DNA of 64,000 bases, taken from Isoetes taiwanensis (Eukaryota; Streptophyta; Lycopodiopsida; Isoetales; Isoetaceae). Both the position numbers and the translations under genes were made by a program. The stretch is taken from positions 3,689,277 to 3,753,276 of the forward strand of contig JAJEKV010000006.1 in NCBI GenBank assembly GCA_021234155.1, in the 5' to 3' direction. The notes below the pieces were generated by a model, which saw only the letters and a program-made list of their open reading frames with translations, was not told where the DNA came from and ran no database searches. Shown piece after piece: positions 44,229 to 54,290 of this stretch (position 1 is the stretch's first letter; each line of letters begins with the position of its first letter).

Positions 44229-44809
44229 CTTTTTTTTTTTAATTGAAGGCTTAAGTATGTATTAAGAGTGTATGATAAAGTACATAGTTCAAAAAAAAAG
44301 CTATATGATGCTTTTTTGAAAAAGGAAGACCTTTAGGAAAGGGTAGGTCGAAAACCCTGATGAAGTTAAACTAACCAAAAGACATAAGCATAATTATAAG
44401 TATCTGGTAGTTTCGATAGCTTAGATAATTCTCGAGAGGGGCAAAGTGGTCAATGTCTTCTCCGAGTACCTCCTTTTCTTTGGCTCTCTTTGAATGGTCT
44501 TTCCTTCCCATGCCCTTGTTGTTACAATGAACAAGCAAGAAGGGCATTTACACATATGGGCCTTCCCGGATTGAATCTGTCCTTTTATCCTTGGCTGCAT
44601 ACGTAATGTATCTTTTTTCATCCAAGTAAGCAAAGGTAGGTGTACGCTTGCATTGACAATTATCCCCGTGCTCGCTTGGTATTTCCACCCCGAACTGTTA
44701 GCCATTGTGCATTCGCATGGAGATTCATCCTTCTCCCACCTCAATCTTTGAACATGATCGAGTGTTTCCCACACAAAGACAAATTTAACATTAGATAAAG
44801 GGATTAGGA

Positions 44810-47400
44810 CTTAGTTCTGATTCGAAGATTTCAAAACCCAATTTATATCATATTGGGCTTGCTTAATGATGGCATTGGGCCAGATAATTTCTTCCTTAAA
44901 GATCGTGGTATTCCTTCCTTTCCACATTCTCCAAAGAAGAATGTATCTCCTCCATTCCACTTTGGTTCTCTGGAAGAAAATTTCATCAATTTGGATATTG
45001 GCCAATCCAGAATGTTCAACCCCAGTTTAAATCCAAAGTCCATTCCCGCCCATAAGCAATTTTAAATAGGTGTTCTTCATCTTCCCGATCCTCGCATACA
45101 CCTAACACATATATTAGAATCTGGACATTCTTTAGCCTCCATCTTTTCTGTTTTTGGCTAAGCTTTATGCCATAGCCGCTACATAAAGGCCTTGATCTTT
45201 GGATGAATTGGACTCTTCCACATGAATCTCGTGTTCTGAAGCCTCATCGATCAATATTCCATTTCTGTGGATAGAATTCTCGGCCTCTATTGAGGTACCA
45301 AGCCAAGTTTACTCTATATCCACGTAATTCATTGATGTGCCAAAGAACATCCGTGGTCATGCCAAACTCAAACCGCCAACCTTTGGGTGATACTTTTAAA
45401 AAGCTGCCTGAATCATCTCCCAAATTTGCAATGGCTGAATCGATAAACAAAATTATGTAAGAATGTCCCTATATAAATAATTCCCTTATTGGTCCATTGC
45501 TTGGCTAGAGTAGGAAAATTAGCGTACCAAAATTAGGGTCATCCGTAATGAGAGAGGGGCTCCAGAAAAATTGGTTGATCTTGAGAAAGACCTTCCTTCC
45601 ATGTATACATACCCTTTACCTTTTGCCATGCCCTGATCCACTTTTTGATAATCAAAGGCACCGTAGTGGGAATGGTAAAGTCGGTAAATGCTATGGGCAG
45701 CTGCATTTTGAGATTCCTCCAGCCAAAGGGTGGTGCATTTACTGACATAATGGGAGATAAGAATGTTCACAGGGTGATTGATTTGGTTGGTTACGTGCTC
45801 AGAGAAGTACTTAGCAACCAAAGCAAGAGCCCTCGCTTCCTAATATTAATAACCCCAAACCTCCCAACTTTTTGTGCTTGCAACATTCTTCCATAGAGAT
45901 GGGGATCCAGCACTCTCCTGCTTGACCCCTCCTGCAATAAAACCTACCAATAATACCTTGCATTTTGGCTCAGAACCTTCTTTAGGGCCACCATAATGGA
46001 GGATTGATAAACCCGAGAGGAGGAGATGATCAATTTGCCAAAATGGCTCTCCCATTTTAGAAAGGAATTTAGAATTTAGGAGTCTACTTTTCTATAAAAT
46101 TTGTCAATCAAGTCATCCCAAAGCTCACAAGCATTAGTTCTAATAGCATATGGGATGCCTAAAATTTTAGTTTTAGTAGTGGGAGAGAGGTACATACAAC
46201 CCAAGTTTGTAGCTGCTTGCTCGCCCTCCTCTTGATGCCTTGAGATAAGCTTGGTCTTGGCAGGGTTGATTTTGCATCCCGAGCACTTGCCAAAATCTTC
46301 TAAAATAGTTTAAGTGTGCTGAATGGAGTGTGCTTCCAAATGAAGAAAGAGAAAAGTGTCATCCGCAAAGTGAACATTTAAGATTTCTCCCTCAGCCTCC
46401 CTCGAAGGGAAGGCTAAGACCCTTTAATTAGATGTAAATCTTTGGCTCTCTTTGAGATGGCTGTTTAGACCTTCCATTACAATCGTGAAGAGGAAGGGTG
46501 CAAGGGGGCAACCTTGCTTAACCCCCCTTTAATGTCGTAAGAAAGGGCTACACTCCCATTTATGAGAACAACAGACTGAATTGCTAAGAATGGCTTGGAA
46601 GACAAAATAACATTATCGGAGAAACCAAGCTTTTGCAACACCCTCAAATTCAACTTACAAAGTGTCAAAGGCCTTTGTAATATCCAATTTGAGGAGGCCA
46701 ATTGACTGATTGGAGTCTTTGGCCCAAGAGATTCCTAAAAGAAGCAAAGAGCAACATTATTCAGAATATACCGCCTCTCAAGTAGGCACTTTGAGTGTTG
46801 CTGATAACTTTCTCAAGGATGGGCTTGAGCCTGGCAAAGAATGGTACCTTGCAATTAACTTATAGACCACATTGGTTAGGGAGATAGGCCTATAGTCGAA
46901 AAAAGTAAATGGAGTTCAATCTTTGGGATGAGGGCAATCAGACTTGTGTTGATCCCGCAGCCCAAAATCTTAGTCATCAAAATTCATTAGCAAGGGATAC
47001 TATATCCATACCCCCGGAATATCCTATGATTTCTTGAAGAATTCAAATTTGGGGAGACCATCAAAATTGAGAGTTTTACCATTTTCCATTCCCGAAGAAC
47101 CTTCAACATTTCTCATTACTAAAAGGCCTGAAAGTCTGTCATTCATCAGATCGGAATCTTTTTTTGAATACACACAAAATTCTCAATATCTTCCCTTGAA
47201 TATTTTCCTCAACCCCATAATCCCGAGAAGTGAGTTACGCAGCATCCTTGAGTCGCATATCATTGTCAATGCTATTGCCTTCCCAAAGGATACATAGATG
47301 TGATTTCTCTTAATCCTTCCCTTAGCTTTGATGAAGAAATATTTCTAATTGCTTCTCCCATCTTCTTTGAGCTCTTTTACCTTTGCTTTAATTTTTTCCA
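44810..47400 (-). pseudogene. LINE-B reverse transcriptase and zf-RVT end
   Basis: RT motifs are spread over shifted frames between about 47,000 and 46,080 (CSGCKINPAKTKLI is the conserved block after the catalytic FADD). Downstream, FMWKSPIHPKIKAFM, CVRC and then LLWRMWKGRNTTIFKEEIIW mark the zf-RVT and following region at the C terminus of plant L1 ORF2. Motif A and C aspartates are present. The endonuclease between 48,375 and 47,400 is too broken to define residue by residue. Confidence 0.8.
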
Positions 47401-48378
47401 AACTCGCAATTCCCTGATCTCTTCTCTTTCTATCTGAATTTTGATTTCATCTTTGTCTTTTGATCATGGGCTAAGTCCAACTGGATCTCAAATCCCTGTA
47501 AATGAGCAAAGTGTTATTTATGGACTTCCTTTCCCCAAACCTTGAGCCAATTCTTGATTCTTTTGGGAAACCCCTCACCCACCAATCCATCCAAATTGCG
47601 GTTACCATTTTTTCATAGGGTTTTCTTGAGAAACAACCTGTTGGCACTAGGCATGAAGTCATCAAGCCCAAGGAGATTAGTATTGAGTTTAAAAAAGAAT
47701 TTTTCTTGAGCAAAGGTTACCACAGATGCTAAATGAGCTGAGGAAAATGATCGTAAATAGTATAGTTGGTTAAATTGGGTGACCCTAGTGCTATTGTTGT
47801 TCCAGAGGGCCTCAACGAGCTAAAATCTATCATGAAGGTGCCAGAATAAAATGATCCCTATGGTCACCTTAACCGTAATAGTGGGGGTTACCCGTTAGAG
47901 AGAGATGATGAGAGTGAAGAAGAGAATTCCAGCTACAAATTCATTATCGGGCAAAACCTAAAATTGGCACTTCTCATATAGCTATGGGTGACCATGTTAA
48001 AAATCCCTGCTAGAATACACTCATCATAAGGAATCCTCTTTTAGACTCCTATTAATGACTTCCCCAAAGGTTGACTCTTTCCGGGGCTGATGGTAAGCAT
48101 AAACATTGATAAAAGCTGTTGTCATTTACCATCCGAATGTCAGCAAAGTTAAGCCTGTTGCTCCAAGCTATAGTGATTCCCCTTGATGTTGTTAGCTTTG
48201 AGAGACCAATGCCGAAAGTCAACAGGAAGAACATCTTAATAATGGAATTAATGTTGTCATCATAAATCTTGTGCTCTTTGAAAGAAAAGGAAATCCAGAT
48301 TCATGGAAGAGAGGCTTAACCTTCAATCTACCTCTTTGATATTAGAATTGATGCCTTGGATATTCCAAGTTATGCCTT

Positions 48379-48762
48379 TTAAGACTTATATCCATTGAGG
48401 GGGAGGATCTTTCTTGGTGATCTTCTTGGAGGTCCCAAAGAGTATTCTTTGAAATTTTTCTTACCTCTCTTCCTTCTGTTGTTGATTGTAGACCAGGTCA
48501 AGTCTTCCAGGGTGGAAGTCTTGCTATTGACTCGGAATTCAAAGTCATCCTCTTCTGAGTCATCCCTCCTGGTTTCCTCATATTTGCCAAATTTATCAAA
48601 ATCTAGGGTTGAGATACCAAGATCCATAGTCGAGATAGTCATATTAATAGGGTCGACTCTAATCACCACTTTTGAGGGGAATTGGAAGAAAATACCTTTA
48701 TCTGGAATATACTTATCTTGGAAATCAATGATATTGTATTCAGCCTTGTCTTCCTTGATATC
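48379..48762 (-). pseudogene. LINE-B ORF1 C-terminal 127 residues
   Basis: Open to the insertion boundary. It reads DKYIPDKGIFFQFPSKVVIR, DDSEEDDFEF and a basic end (NNRRKRGKKNFKEYSLGPPR) with a stop at 48379. The ORF2 start follows after a few bases, the usual L1 spacing. The N-terminal part is lost to the left of the LTR or displaced beyond the window. Confidence 0.65.
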
Positions 48763-48818
48763 TGTGACGTTCCAGGGGAATATACGCTATAAATACGTAT
48801 ATTCCTGGACCCGTCACC
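48763..48818 (+). repeat. LTR-start hairpin with TATA in its loop
   Basis: GTGACG...CCAGG..AATATACG on the left pairs with CGTATATTCCTGG..CGTCAC on the right, around a loop containing CTATAAATA. The whole first 56 bases of the LTR thus form a near-perfect palindrome. In unit 2 (58615-58655) the left arm and outer right arm are eroded, while TATAAATACGTATATTC remains. Confidence 0.75.
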
Positions 48819-48999
48819 ATACAAGTCTACTTATGTAGCCTCGTATGCCTTAGAAAGTGGCAAGGGGTGCACATCTAAGTTAATTGTTTAACTTAGATAA
48901 CCTTAGGATAAGGCTCATTTCCACATGGCCTTATCCTTTTGGGGCAACCGCCACATGGCCTCACCCTAGTGGTGCCACGTGGCATCCCATGTGGACCCA

Positions 49000-50955
49000 A
49001 CCTATATTAACATAAACCCTAACCCTAGGCCTCTTTTCCAGCCCTAGCACCCAGAGACTCATCTACGTGCCCGAGACCCCGTTTCGAGCATCGCTCGCAT
49101 ATAGGGTAGCTCGAGCAGCAGCCCCTCGGAAGGTGTGCATGATCGCTGAGGGAGTTAGCTTTCTCACCCACGCCAAGGAGCATGGAGACGCTGGGATGGG
49201 AGGAAGTGCTTGGAGGAGGTAGGTTGAGTAGAGTTCATAGTTAGTTCATCTGGAAGTTAGCACCCAGATGGGTTAGTGATTTGTGTCTAGAGTAGAGCCA
49301 CCCTAGATCTTTTTGTTGAACATCTTGAACCCTAATCAAGGAACCCTAAACTGCTAGTTAGCTATGTATGATTAGGTTAAGATGTTCATATGAGATCGAT
49401 ATTGGATCATGATGTGATGTATGTGATGCTGGTTGATCATGTTGCCCTCTTGTATTGGGAAGGGGGGTAGAGACCCAGGGCCATATATGTAGTATGCTCC
49501 TAGTGTAGATTCCTTAGTTCCTATTAGTAGCTTTCACCCTGCGGCATAGGAACCCACCGGGCTATGGAGGCTGGTGATGTGACTCAAAGACTACACAACG
49601 GGGCTAGAGGCACAAAGTGAGGGGAGGATCCCCGAGTGGGGCTACGGGGATCCCATAGTGGGCTAGGCTTATGGTCGGTCACTTGCAGGGCTTCCAGCAT
49701 GGGTCTAACACCTCCTGGGCGATGGTGTCGCCCGCCTCAAGAGTTGCAAGTGCCGGCTTGGCTCTTTGTTTTGGGGGTTCGCCGTATGAATCGAACGGTG
49801 TCGCCAATAGTCACCTGTGGAACCTCTAGACCCCGGAAGGGGAGATGCAACCTTCCCACCTCGGGACGGACCAGGGAGATGCAACCCGAGTAGTCCCGGC
49901 GGGTGATGCCATGGGATGCGTGACCGAAGGTTAGAGTCATGCCGAGCTGATCTAGCCCATCTGCAAAGTATGCACGTGAGGGGCGATGGAGTGGTCAACC
50001 CCAGCCATTGTCTTATGCCAGCCCCCGCCATTGTTATGACTCACCGTTTCTATCTTGAGGCCTTTACCACCGGCCGACTTCCTATGTGTCGGAGCCACGG
50101 TAGGAGCTCTCATGTTTTATGGCATATGATTATGTTCTTTTGCACCTATGGATATGTGGGATGAGCTACCCTCGAGGTAGTATGTTGTATTGCTAGTTGC
50201 TAGTTCCGACGATGTTTATAAGCTTCCACGCGGATAGGAGCCCATAGGGAAGGGGCACGCGAAGACACCTTTCAGAAATTTCTTCCCGCATCTGGCGATC
50301 ATCTCGTGAGTGATAGACGGAGGCCCGTGGCGGCGTGACCGATGGGGATTTCGCGAGTATACGCCGGGTGCCGATGTTTAGCGGTGCGCCACAATGGCAT
50401 CCGTTTATGTTCTTGGTTGACTGTGAACCAGCAATCCACCATAACCATGAAAGTAGTCTAACAGCCATAGGGGTATGAAATTAAAATTTCTACCATCGAA
50501 CCCTCTAAAAATAGGGTAAAATTTTTCCCAGGTAGTAGGTCCAAAATTAGGTTAAGTGTTAGACGTAAGAAATGAATAAGTTCAGCTTCTAGTAAATTTG
50601 AGTGAAAATTATGCATCCGCATCAAATTTCACCCAAAATGGGTCAAAGAATTATGCCAATCTGAGACCCGAGGAAAATGGCTTAAAATCCATGATTTATA
50701 CTTCAAACTATTAGGAAATTTGAAATTCTAAAGGTATAATACGAATTTAAGTATGTATATTAGAAATTAAATATGTGTTAATAATAAGGGTACTTTCGTA
50801 ATTAATAAGGGGGCTACTAAGTAGGCTTATTAATGGTAGGGAATATCCCTGGACCCTCCTTTTAAATATCCCCGACACCTCATTCTCCTCCAACCTTTCC
50901 TCCACCATCTCTCTTGCTCAAATTTTACGCCATCCATTTTCCACAATCGCTAAGT
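49000..50955 (+). other. LTR/leader region of gypsy-related unit 1
   Basis: Non-coding by inspection. It includes ACCCTAACCCTAGG near 49,020, a G-rich junction GGGAAGGGGGGTAGAG (about 49,457), and about 1.2 kb (roughly 49,805-51,030) missing from unit 2. A T-rich, promoter-like stretch (TTTTAAATATCCCC at about 50,870, then C/T-rich leader) precedes the histone-like ATG at 50956. Confidence 0.45.
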
Positions 50956-52017
50956 ATGGCTCCAACCAAGCGCATAGCTTAGAAGTTTGGGGAGGCTTAC
51001 ACTCTCGATGGCGCAGTGTAGCAGCAGTCGCCATGTCAAGAAGATTCACCACACCTTCTCAATCGGCCCATGCAAGAGAAGTTCTCTCCCAGCCAGCTGA
51101 TGACACCTTCCACACCATCAGCGCAGCTTCTTCGCCGGGCACCCAGAGAACCGACGAGTCCCGGCTTACTTTGGACCTTCGCCGACACGGAGGTGGAGGG
51201 AGCAGCAGAAGAGCAGCCCCAAAGATCGACGGAGGGAGGCGGTCTCCTTCGCACCAAAGAAGAAGGGAAAGGAGAAGGTGGCAGAGTGGCCGAGAAAACG
51301 GAGGCAAGAAAGAAGAGGCAGAGGGAGCTGCTTTGAGAAGGAGCGGGCGAATCTAGAAGAAACGAAACGCCTCAAGGGACTGCCGTGATTGAAGAACCTC
51401 AACCCCGCGGGCCGATGAGGTGGAAGAGGTAGAAGGAGGCGGGCGATGAAGAGGAAGAGGACGTCATTGGGGAGCTCAGACCAACGCACGCCCACCCTAC
51501 CCGGTGGGCTAAGCCACCGGGTGGTCAAGAAGCAGAAGGTGGGCGAGGCCATTCACGCCCCGTGAGGACCGCGAATCTCGCCGCAAGTCGGTTGGCTACC
51601 AGGGAGTACCTCCGCCTGGACGAGGTACAATGACCGGTATTGTGGCGAACGGAGCCAAGCCAAGCAAGGGCGGCCAGTCGGGTCGCCACCTCCACGGCCC
51701 GAAAAGCCAAGAAGGTCCATCATGGCCTAACTCTCAAGACGCCTCAGTTTTTCCGGGAGATTAAGCACTTCCGCCAAAAAGGCACCAATCTCCTGGATCA
51801 GGAAGGCCCCTTTCGAAATTATGCGGAAGTTATGCAGGAGTTTGTCACCGACTATAGGGTGACATCTTTGACGACGAGAGTCCTGCAGGTGGCAGCCGAA
51901 GCGGAGCTGACCCAGCTTTTTGAGGAGGGCAACTTATGCGCAATCCACGCCAAAAGGGTGACCGTAATGCCCAAGGATCTCCACTTGACGCGGAGAATCC
52001 GCAAGGAGTACCCTTGA
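50956..52017 (+). pseudogene. Histone H3-like protein with long N-terminal tail
   Basis: One register runs from ATG 50956 to TGA 52015-52017 (353 codons). It opens MAPTKRIA.K, close to the H3 start MARTKQTARK. About 240 residues of Lys/Arg/Glu/Pro-rich tail follow (TKEEGKGEGGRVAEK, KTEARKKRQREL). Then comes an H3 fold: TPQFFREIKHFRQK (alpha-N), GPFRNYAEVMQEFVTDYRV (alpha-1, loop 1), VLQVAAEAELTQLFEEGNL, CAIHAKRVTVMPKDLHLTRR (alpha-2 to alpha-3), ending IRKEYP, the same length as IRGERA of H3. Loop 1 has canonical H3 length, and NLCAIHAKRVT.MPKD matches ordinary H3 better than CENH3. Five in-frame stops (TAG at 50980 and 51019, TGA at 51334, TAG near 51433, TGA at 51630) interrupt the tail. 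Each fits C-to-T in CAG or CGA. The core alone (51640-52017) is intact. Confidence 0.8.
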
Positions 52018-52637
52018 ACCTCCTAATTTTGTACCTGTAACTAAAATTTTGGTATAATATAATTCTTGTCTTGAAAAATTGATGTTAAAAGGTAGTTAGA
52101 GAAGTCAGATTGTACTAAAATTTTTTGTATCTAACTTGTAAGAGTTCAATTATCTTACCCCTAATTAGGAAAATTTTTCTTCTGAGCAAAAATTCCGAAA
52201 CCGGGTTGGTCCGCACCAAACCCCTTTCCGACAGTTTCGGAAGGCCCTTTCGTAAGGGACCAATCCTATTTCTCCTTCAGAGGTGTCCATTTTGCTCAAG
52301 AAAAGTTACATGCTAGGCTAGAATTGATCCATTAGTCATGTTAGGACCTTTTCAACCTCAAAAATTCATCAAAATTGCTTCAAAATCACAAATGGGTGGT
52401 CCGCCGCCAAACCCTTTTTCCGACAGTTTCAGAAGGCCCTTTCGCGCGAACCATCTCGATTTGGCCCTTTTGGCCTAATTTGACCAATTTTCATCCAACA
52501 AACTGCCATGTAGTGTTTCTTGCTTTGCTTTGCTTAGAATTGCACTTCATGATAGCTCATTTGGACACCCATGCCCATAGATTTGAAGTCTTCCCCATCA
52601 GGAACCCTTGTGCACGGAACCCGAGGCACCCCTAGCC
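52018..52637 (+). other. Spacer between H3-like frame and next unit
   Basis: AT-rich sequence resembling a 3' leader, with several GTTTCGGAAGG/CCTTTCG blocks recurring at about 52,200 and 52,390. It is very well kept in unit 2 (60,530-61,133) apart from short scrambled patches at these GC-rich blocks. Confidence 0.5.
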
Positions 52638-52755
52638 TATAAAAAGGGCCCTCATTTGTCATTTTCTCACCATCAAAATTGCTCTTAGCCCTTTTGGCGA
52701 TTTTCTAGCTCCTTGCTTGTCCTCATCAGCCATTTTCATACTCTTTTTCTGCTCA
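52638..52755 (+). promoter_or_regulatory. TATA box and leader of second gene unit
   Basis: CCTATAAAAAGGGCCC (TATA at 52638) is followed by a C/T-rich leader and an ATG at 52756, 118 bp downstream. Unit 2 keeps CCTATAAAAGGGCCC (61134) and an ATG at 61251, same spacing. Conservation of box, leader and start in both units supports a real promoter. It might alternatively be the LTR promoter if the LTR is unusually long. Confidence 0.6.
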
Positions 52756-54290
52756 ATGGCGCCTCAAACTTTGTCGATGGTATGACTGCCAATCACATCC
52801 GTGGATTTTCCCGGCCGACACTGCTTTCCATGTCTTCGACCACCTCTTTGATCTCCACGCCACATTGACTAGGACTCCCATTACACCCATTATCATTTGC
52901 CAATATGACCAAGCAGATACTACCTCGGGAAGTTAGCTTGCCACCTAGGGAGGGAAATGGGTTTTTTAGACTCTCCACCCAAGCCATAGGTGGGGAGCTA
53001 AGGCCAAGAATAAGGTGTGAACTAGAACCATATATTAATTACACATGACCTCGTAGCATCATAGGCAATGTATACCTCAAACCAAGCAAAATTTTTTAGC
53101 TTTGTCATATGCAAAGACAAGAAGTCAACCAAACGTGGGAGCCGTCATTCAGCCCTTAGATCTAGCACCTCTCAACACCAAGGGAGCAGATCAGCATCCA
53201 CGAAACAATCCACTATGAGTAATGTAGTACTATGGCTCCACTGCAACACCCATGCCGCAGTATTGACCTACGAGCAACAAGTGGAGGAGAACCAAGTTGG
53301 GAAATGAGCCGGGCGCGCTAGGATGGAGAGGCAATAGCTAGGGCGAAGGCAATACTAAGGCTAGATTTTTGAACCACCACTTGGCATCACTCGCACACAA
53401 GTGGTCATCGACGCAGGTAGGAGTACATCTTGGCTATGTAACGACATCCTCAACCTCCCCCATTGCAAGAAGAAGGCCCTAACCGACGCAGCTCCTAGGT
53501 TTAATTGCACAAGAACAGGCGTGGACTTCATCGATTACTCCTACCGTGAATTCCCAAGGAGTTATCTGAGCGACACTCATACGCCCGGCGACAATGTCGC
53601 ATGAAGCCTATCGCCAGATAAGGGAGATCCATCGACAACAAGAACCCGCCATCCCAGAGGAGGAGTTCCAAAGAGACACAAAAGCGCATTGTATGTTTAG
53701 GCAAGGTCCAAGATCTAGCCGACCAGTCCGTTTCTAGGAGTTCAAGGTGAGGCACACGCCAACATCAACTTGGAGAACGCTACCAAATGTGGAGGGACCA
53801 CGAAGACCTCGTAGCAATAGACATCTATGGGGAAGCAAATGTGAAGAGGTACAGGGTCCAACATCACGGTAAAGGCAAGGCGCCTAGACTATCTTCCAAA
53901 TTTTAGCTAAGGGCGATGATAGTATTCCACGGGAGTTTAGCCCAAGAGGAGAAGAGTCTCACATTCGCCTATAGCCCTCTCTCGGCTTTGGGCGACCATC
54001 AGACCACGATCGGACCATGTCATCCTTTCAAGAGATCAAGAGGCTCTTCACCGCCTCGGACTTCGCTAGGGCCACCTCAGGATGCACATTTGTCAAGAGG
54101 GTGGCAGCAACGGCACCCGAACTCAAAGACCCCTGCATGGCTAGAGCACTTGAAGGAGGATCAAATGAAGGGCGATATGCGTAAAGCTCACAAAGGGCTA
54201 CATCTCAAGAACATCAAGAACTTCTTCAAGAACATGAAGGGTCACAATGACGGGGTATTTGCTTTGTCCTCAATTAAATTGTATTGAATA
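52756..54290 (+). pseudogene. Unrecognised protein, unit 1 copy, heavily broken
   Basis: ATG 52756 starts MAPQTLSMV and stops at once by a shift. Pieces matching the better unit-2 copy follow: a GFFRLS-like part near 52,960, SSTSQHQGSRSASTKQS near 53,165, DILNLPHCKKK near 53,450 and LKNIKNFFKNMKG at about 54,205-54,243. Stops and indels occur throughout. No known domain is recognised. Function unknown; see unit 2 for the fuller copy. Confidence 0.5.

Larger units (their letters stand above)
44229..48762 (-). mobile_element. LINE-B, plant L1-type, truncated by gypsy insertion
   Basis: Minus strand: ORF1 C terminus (48762-48379), then the endonuclease start GITWNIQGINSNIKE (about 48,375), reverse transcriptase, and a zf-RVT/RNase-H-like end (about 45,240-44,810). 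It finishes at a T-run (44229-44240 on the plus strand), the poly-A tail. RT blocks readable in several frames include FDYRPISLTNVVYKLIA, LDITKAFD (motif A), GVKQGCPLAPFLFTIVMEGL (motif B) and FADDTFLFLHLEA (motif C, at about 46,370-46,330). Many indels make it inactive. ORF1 stops abruptly at 48762 where the gypsy-related LTR begins, so the gypsy element inserted into it. Confidence 0.85.

Noticed and set aside
49010-49035. Telomere repeat remnant (ACCCTAACCCTAGG)
   Set aside because: Only two imperfect units, inside a repeated LTR region; too short to be telomeric.
51640-52017. Interpretation of the H3-like core as CENH3
   Set aside because: Loop 1 has ordinary H3 length and the NLCAIHAKRVT.MPKD block is canonical H3; CENH3 usually has a longer loop 1 and differs here.
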